In this document: positions 59,553-64,000 of the stretch, piece by piece
Layout: every line of letters starts with the position of its first letter
How positions within the stretch are numbered: position 1 is the first letter of the stretch
Assembly (NCBI RefSeq): GCF_003751945.1
Contig: NZ_RJKL01000001.1
Span: 1,240,001 to 1,304,000, forward strand
DNA: 64,000 nucleotides
Direction: 5' to 3'
Origin: Couchioplanes caeruleus
Lineage (GTDB): Bacteria > Actinomycetota > Actinomycetes > Mycobacteriales > Micromonosporaceae
Notes under the pieces: model-generated
The model's database searches: none
Told to the model about the DNA's origin: nothing
Seen by the model: the letters and a program-made list of their open reading frames with translations, nothing else
Made by a program: the position numbers and the translations under genes

Positions 59553-59970
59553 CGTTGTCAAGGCTCCCGCTCCCCGCGGTGCGTTCGGCTGGCGGTGGCA
59601 GTAGCCCGAGCGCGGTTCGCCCTTCCCTTGGTCCCCTTCTGCGCTGCTTCCCCTCGTGGGGTGGCTGTCGTGACCGGCGGCGTTGTCACTCCCCTGGTTC
59701 TGCCGACGGCGCCAATCCGGCTCGGTCACGCCGAGCCGCCGCCGCGACAACCGGGCTCCGGTCACCGTCTACACGATCGGCACCATCACCGTATTTCCAT
59801 CCAATGCCACCACGGGCGCCGTGCTGTGGCGGCCACGGGCCACCGGGCGCGTCGTGACCCGGAGCAGAGTCGAGGCGAGCAGGCGGCAACGGAGGCCATC
59901 GCGAAGCGACCGGAGCGGCGTTGCGTGACATCCATGACAGATCACCGATATCAGTGCCACGGGGCAGTCT
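59553..59970. other. Gap between arsR-like and MFS genes
   Basis: No supported gene between the two operators. Confidence 0.5.
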
Positions 59971-59990
59971 AACCGTACGTCCGTACGGTT
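59971..59990. promoter_or_regulatory. TetR-type palindromic operator before the MFS gene
   Basis: AACCGTACG-TC-CGTACGGTT: 9-bp arms, 2-bp centre, ending 10 bp before the ATG at 60001, so a bound repressor would block the promoter or start. No TetR gene is present in the window. Confidence 0.75.
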
Positions 59991-60000
59991 TAATGTCGGC

Positions 60001-61251
60001 ATGCGCGGCATCCCAGAACCCGGACCAGTGCGGCTCCTCGCAGTGTCCACACTCGTCAACACCTTTGGCAACGGTCTGTGGATGGTGGTGAGCGCGCTGT
60101 ATCTGACCCGGTCGGTGGGGCTGTCCATCGGGCAGACCGGACTGGCGCTGACCATCACCGCACTGGTCAGCCTCGTGGTGAGCACACCGCTGGGCTACTT
60201 GACCGACCGGGTCGGGCCACGCGGCATGCTGGTCGGTGGGCTTGGCGCGATGGCCGTCGGCACAGCGGCGCTCACGCTGGTCGACTCGTTCGTGAGTTTC
60301 CTCCTGGTGGCCGTGCCAACCGCGGTGTTCGAAGCGGCTCAGCGCGCCGCCAAGGGTGCCGTCATCGCCGGAGCGGTTCCCCTCGAGCGGCGGGTGTACA
60401 CCCGCGCCTACCTGCGGTCGCTGACCAATATCGGGATCTCCGGAGGCGCCGCGGTGGCCGGGTTGGGGCTCGCGGTGGACACCCGTGCCGCATACCTGAC
60501 ACTGATTCTCATCGATGCAACGACGTACCTCCTCGCCGCGGGGATCCTGAGCCGCCTGGCGCCGATCCCGGCGGTGCCGGCCCCGGCGACCGGACCGAGA
60601 CTGATCGCTCTGCGTGACCGGCCGTTCCTGGCATTCGTCGTCCTGGACGGATTGATGGCGACCCACTTCGGGCTGTTCGAGGTCGCCCTGCCGCTGTGGG
60701 TGGCCCACCGCACCGATGCGCCACGGTGGGTGATCGCCGCACTTTTCCTCGTCAACACGACCGCCGTGGTGCTCCTGCAGGTCCGGGCCGCACGGGGCAC
60801 CGACGACCTGGCCGGCGCTGCCGCCGCCTCCCGGCGGGCCGGGTTCGCGCTTCTGGCGGGGTGCGGGCTGTTCGCGCTGTCCGGGACTGCCACCGGCGCC
60901 GTCACCGTCGCCCTACTGATGGCGGGAGCGGCATTGCACGTCGGCGGCGAACTGTGGCATGCCGCGGCGGGGTGGAGTATCTCGTTCGGGCTTGCTCCGG
61001 CCGACGCGCATGGTCAGTACCAAGGCGCGTACGCGATGGGTATGCAGCTGGGTCGGATCGTCGCGCCGCTGGTGGTGACGTCGCTGGCCTTGGGTGGGGG
61101 CACACCCGGCTGGCTGCTCCTGGGTGCGGCGTTCGCGACGATAGGCTGCCTCGTGCCGCCCGTGGTGCGATGGGCGCGACGGATGCACCCTCACCGGTCC
61201 GAGCCGGTCGCTCAGCGACAGGAGCAGGCGGAGAGTAAGGCAGCACCCTGA
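60001..61251 (+). CDS. Major facilitator superfamily transporter
   Basis: 416 aa, 12 predicted helices. N-half motif GYLTDRVGPRGMLVGG (MFS motif A variant) and the drug-exporter-like PLALTITALV segments. Probable proton-coupled efflux pump. Controlled by the operator at 59971; likely a short or leaderless 5' UTR, since the operator abuts the ATG. Confidence 0.9.
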   Translation: MRGIPEPGPVRLLAVSTLVNTFGNGLWMVVSALYLTRSVGLSIGQTGLALTITALVSLVVSTPLGYLTDRVGPRGMLVGGLGAMAVGTAALTLVDSFVSFLLVAVPTAVFEAAQRAAKGAVIAGAVPLERRVYTRAYLRSLTNIGISGGAAVAGLGLAVDTRAAYLTLILIDATTYLLAAGILSRLAPIPAVPAPATGPRLIALRDRPFLAFVVLDGLMATHFGLFEVALPLWVAHRTDAPRWVIAALFLVNTTAVVLLQVRAARGTDDLAGAAAASRRAGFALLAGCGLFALSGTATGAVTVALLMAGAALHVGGELWHAAAGWSISFGLAPADAHGQYQGAYAMGMQLGRIVAPLVVTSLALGGGTPGWLLLGAAFATIGCLVPPVVRWARRMHPHRSEPVAQRQEQAESKAAP

Positions 61252-61308
61252 GGCTGGCCAATGCTGGTCACCGGTCAACGCGGCAACAGCGGGGCTCCGG
61301 GAAGCGCG

Positions 61309-62106
61309 TCAAGCGGCCATGCCGTCGGGGCGGCTACGGTCTGGAGGTACGTGCCCGATACGTCGCATCAGGTGGCCGGCGAAGGTGGTCACCTCCCATA
61401 CGTGGGGGACGCCGGTCTCCCGGTGTGGTGCCGAGCCGGGTTGTCGTGGACCAGCTCGTTTCACCACGAGGCCGGCCCGCTCCAGGGTGGTCAGAACGGG
61501 CCTGATCACCGGGCACAGGCTCGCGGAGAAGGCATCGGACAGGTCGTCAGTCGTGGGAGGACCAGCGTGTTCCCCGGTGCGCTCCCAGTCGGCGACGAAC
61601 AGCAGCACCCGAACGTGCGGAGCTTCCAACTCGGCGAAGGCACTGACGTAGAACGTCTCACGATCCACGGCGGCATCGTCGGGGGCCATGTACCCGTTGG
61701 CGATGCATCTGGCGAACCATTCGAGCTTTTCTTCTGCGACGCTGCGTGCGGCGCCTTCAACTGCACGGCCCAACAGAACCGCCCTGGGGCGATGCAACAG
61801 CATCTGGTCCACCAGTACGGATTCGTCCACGCCGGCGGCCTGAGCAGCGCTGGCTACCGTTCGACTTGCACGGAGCGCACTGTCAGCATCGAGCTTGGTC
61901 AGGATGCGATTCACCGCGGCTGACAGCACGGGTGTAGCCGCTTGCGCCAAGCCCGCTCCGAGCGGACCGCCAGCAGATGCACCAAGGGCGGCCAAGGTTC
62001 CACCGACCGCCGTGTTGACTGCGAGATCACGTCGCTCCGCGTGTTCAGTCATACGCTCAGAGTATTCACCCCGTTCCACATCGGCACTGCCGATCTCGAC
62101 TGGCAT
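61309..62106 (-). CDS. Hypothetical protein
   Basis: 265 aa from the ATG at 62106 (GGGGG upstream); longer starts to 62304 run into AT-rich DNA. A Gly/Ala-rich hydrophobic stretch near residues 30-60 (LAALGASAGGPLGAGLAQ) precedes a soluble helical region. The C-terminus (LTTLERAGLVVKRAGP, HVWEVTTFAGHLMRRIG) looks like a winged-helix. Family not recognised. Confidence 0.65.
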   Translation of the reverse strand: MPVEIGSADVERGEYSERMTEHAERRDLAVNTAVGGTLAALGASAGGPLGAGLAQAATPVLSAAVNRILTKLDADSALRASRTVASAAQAAGVDESVLVDQMLLHRPRAVLLGRAVEGAARSVAEEKLEWFARCIANGYMAPDDAAVDRETFYVSAFAELEAPHVRVLLFVADWERTGEHAGPPTTDDLSDAFSASLCPVIRPVLTTLERAGLVVKRAGPRQPGSAPHRETGVPHVWEVTTFAGHLMRRIGHVPPDRSRPDGMAA

Positions 62107-62406
62107 GACACCCCCGCGCTGCCTTCGAGGTGCCATCGAAAGGCCGACTACCCGGGCCAACATTCCAAGGGCGGATCGATCGACTAATTGGCCATTATTC
62201 TTGCTGGACAACGGTTTATGCTTCTCGAACCCGATCTTGCTGCAGATCATCGGTACGTGTAGCGGCTGAGTCACGCTGAGGATGAGCCGAACGGTTCTGC
62301 GCATCGAACCACAGATGCGGGAGAACGTCGAGCGAGTCAGGGGCCTCGGACCGCGCCGCTCCGGGGTGCGCCACTTCCGACGATGCTCGATCGGGGTCGC
62401 CGTCGA
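62107..62406. other. 300-bp intergenic, AT-rich centre
   Basis: No gene. 62165-62250 is clearly more AT-rich than its surroundings. Confidence 0.4.
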
Positions 62407-62775
62407 TCAGGAGGTGCCGCGCTCACGCTTCGGCGCCCGCGGGCGAGGACCGGACGGGGGTCGCGGTGTGCCGCCCGTGAGTGCGTCAAGGACACCCATC
62501 GTCTGCAGGACGTGCAGCACGCGACCGCGTGGGTTGTTCACGACCATCTGGCAACCGAAGCCGGCGGCCGCCTGGCAGGCGCCCACCAGGGCACCCGCGG
62601 AGCGGGAGTCGATGAACTCCAACGCCGACAGGTCCACCTCTACGCGCTCCGGATGTTCACGCAGCGCGTCGGCCAGAGTGTCGCGCAATTTCTCCGCCGC
62701 GGCGAAGTCGGCTTCGCCGGCCATGGTCACGCGTACGAGGCCGCCGGAGCGTTCGATGATGTGACTGAACGCCAT
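62407..62775 (-). CDS. STAS-domain anti-sigma factor antagonist
   Basis: 122 aa from the ATG at 62775 (GAGGGA upstream). VEVDLSALEFIDSRSAGALV contains the phospho-Ser site. The tail is basic and disordered (RPRAPKRERGTS). Third STAS protein of the window. Confidence 0.88.
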   Translation of the reverse strand: MAFSHIIERSGGLVRVTMAGEADFAAAEKLRDTLADALREHPERVEVDLSALEFIDSRSAGALVGACQAAAGFGCQMVVNNPRGRVLHVLQTMGVLDALTGGTPRPPSGPRPRAPKRERGTS

Positions 62776-63224
62776 GATAGGTCCCTCTTCCCGCGCCACG
62801 CTGCTCGGAGCTGATCGTCTCCCTCGACAAGAGCGCCCGACGTGCCGAGGTCGTTACATCTGGCTCGACCAACGTTCGGCGGCGCCAACGGCCGCAGACC
62901 CGACCCACCGGTCACGGAAAGGTTTCCACACTGCTGCTGGTGACGTCGGTGAGCACCCGTCCGATGACCTACGTCGGGCTTTCACAGGGGGACGTTGACG
63001 TTGTGGTGTCACCGCGTAGGGAAGTACATGCGAATCCGGCGGCAGGGTCCGTCAGCCGCAACAACCAGTCCGCCGTCGGCGACGCCGCGCGCACATCTGA
63101 CAGGTCGGGGCGGCAAGCTGGACCTGGTCGCGGCAAGTAGCGGCGGTGCCCACCGCCAGGACGCGAGACCGGACCGGTGAGCCGCTCAGGTCCGGGCCCG
63201 GCAAGACATCCGACGGGGACCTGA
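62776..63224. other. 449-bp intergenic, no gene seen
   Basis: Only unsupported, overlapping frames. Confidence 0.4.
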
Positions 63225-63449
63225 TCACAGAACCGCACCACGTGGCGCCACCTCAAGGGCGGCGATGCCCCGGCTGTACAGCACTACGAGGCGGTCGCCA
63301 TGGCGGCAACGAAGCACACCGGTGTCCTGAGCAAGCGTCGAGATCACATTCTCGATGACCTCCTCTTCGGTGTCCGCCTCAGCTCCCTCGTACCTGACAT
63401 CCATGCGATCGCCGTCCACAAGACGAACGCGCAACACAATCGTCGTCAT
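63225..63449 (-). CDS. Small hypothetical protein
   Basis: 74 aa starting MTTIVLRVRLVDGDRMDVRYE, with a DTEEEVIENVISTLA helix. A start at 63593 would add a low-complexity basic leader. No family recognised. Confidence 0.55.
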   Translation of the reverse strand: MTTIVLRVRLVDGDRMDVRYEGAEADTEEEVIENVISTLAQDTGVLRCRHGDRLVVLYSRGIAALEVAPRGAVL

Positions 63450-63638
63450 AGTCACGGACTCTAGACTCGGCATTCGGGCCATAGGGTAGATCCGGCGACG
63501 AGGACGGTCACCCTCACCTGCCGGGCTCTGCGTGCCGAGGCCCGCACCAGCAGCACGTCCCGCCTTTCCTGGGACGCCGCCCGAGTTCGGCACGGTGCCG
63601 GCGTCGTACGTGGCCCCGGCGGCGCGGTGTACCGGGTC

Positions 63639-64000
63639 CTAACGAGGACGCTCGATGGACTGAGCGGCGGTCAGCCGTGGGCTGTGCGGCGCGGCCGTTT
63701 CAGTCGCGTGGCGACCCAGACGCAGCATCAGGTAGAGGCAGCCGAGCTCGGGTACCGCGCGCCGCAGTGTCTCCCGGGCGCCGGCGTGCTCGATCGGTGC
63801 GCTGAACGGCAGGACCGACGCCCCGAGGCGGGTGGCGACGAGAGAGCCCGCGGACAGAGCCTCGCCGGCGTGCAGCCAGTCGAGGTCCTGATCACGGAGG
63901 CCGTGCAGGACCGCGAAGGTCGCGGCCCGGTCGTGCTCGCCGTATGCGATGGGCAGTGGCAGGACGTCGGCGGCACCCGCGATCCGGCCGCCGCCGGTCC
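63639..64000 (-). CDS. Acg-type nitroreductase family protein (C-terminal part)
   Basis: 120 codons of the 3' end; the start is off the window. YGEHDRAATFAVLHGLRDQDLDWLHAGEAL and VLPFSAPIEHAGARETLRRA match the C-terminal FMN/active-site region of Acg (Rv3131)-like nitroreductases of the dormancy regulon. The stop is at 63639. Confidence 0.85.
   Translation of the reverse strand, partial: TGGGRIAGAADVLPLPIAYGEHDRAATFAVLHGLRDQDLDWLHAGEALSAGSLVATRLGASVLPFSAPIEHAGARETLRRAVPELGCLYLMLRLGRHATETAAPHSPRLTAAQSIERPR

Overview
The window is high-GC DNA from a filamentous actinomycete. Micromonosporaceae (Actinoplanes-like) is my best guess; it rests on general gene content and not on any marker gene. 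No rRNA, tRNA or CRISPR array was seen.

Positions 1-30.3 kb are one end of a polyene macrolide gene cluster. A single minus-strand type I PKS frame is open from 19591 to the left edge (over 6,530 codons). Its module order is KS-AT-DH-KR-ACP, KS-AT-KR-ACP, KS-AT(methylmalonyl)-KR-ACP, KS-AT-KR-ACP, KS... This is the order known for the NysI/AmphI/PimS2 subunits of mycosamine polyenes: last alkene, sugar-bearing hydroxyl, branch methyl that becomes the carboxylate, then polyol. Upstream on the same strand lie a GDP-mannose 4,6-dehydratase (mycosamine pathway, NysDIII/AmphDIII-like), a PimM/NysRIV-like PAS-LuxR regulator, two translationally coupled large LuxR (LAL) regulators, and an AccD6-like carboxyltransferase that would supply malonyl-CoA. 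A divergent class-IV aminotransferase/aminodeoxychorismate-lyase-like gene follows and hints at an aromatic (PABA-primed) polyene. Three CTAG/AATTC boxes sit 61-66 bp upstream of the PKS, dehydratase and carboxyltransferase starts and look like shared PAS-LuxR operators.

Positions 30.5-34.5 kb hold secreted proteins: a GH26 enzyme with a DNRLRE-type domain, a CAP/SCP protein and an SH3b-glucosaminidase. A perfect 20-bp hairpin separates them from the cluster.

Positions 34.9-44.8 kb hold an ABC exporter, a response regulator-histidine kinase-GerMN lipoprotein operon, two STAS proteins, a receiver-only regulator, a truncated CPA1 antiporter and NhaA. Two repeated elements tie this region together. 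One is a 27-nt leader element 31-35 nt before three transporter starts. The other is a family of 11-bp-period TGTCAYG direct repeats that resemble OmpR-family sites.

Positions 45-64 kb are a stress and mobile-remnant region: a tandem Usp protein, an ABM-like protein plus ECF sigma factor, a divergent AraC/SDR pair, an orphan groEL with a CIRCE operator, a UGT-type glycosyltransferase between transposase remnants, a degenerate IS5 copy, hemerythrin, aldo-keto reductase, ArsR/AHSA1, an MFS transporter behind a 20-bp palindromic operator, a STAS protein, and the 3' end of an Acg-type nitroreductase at the right edge.
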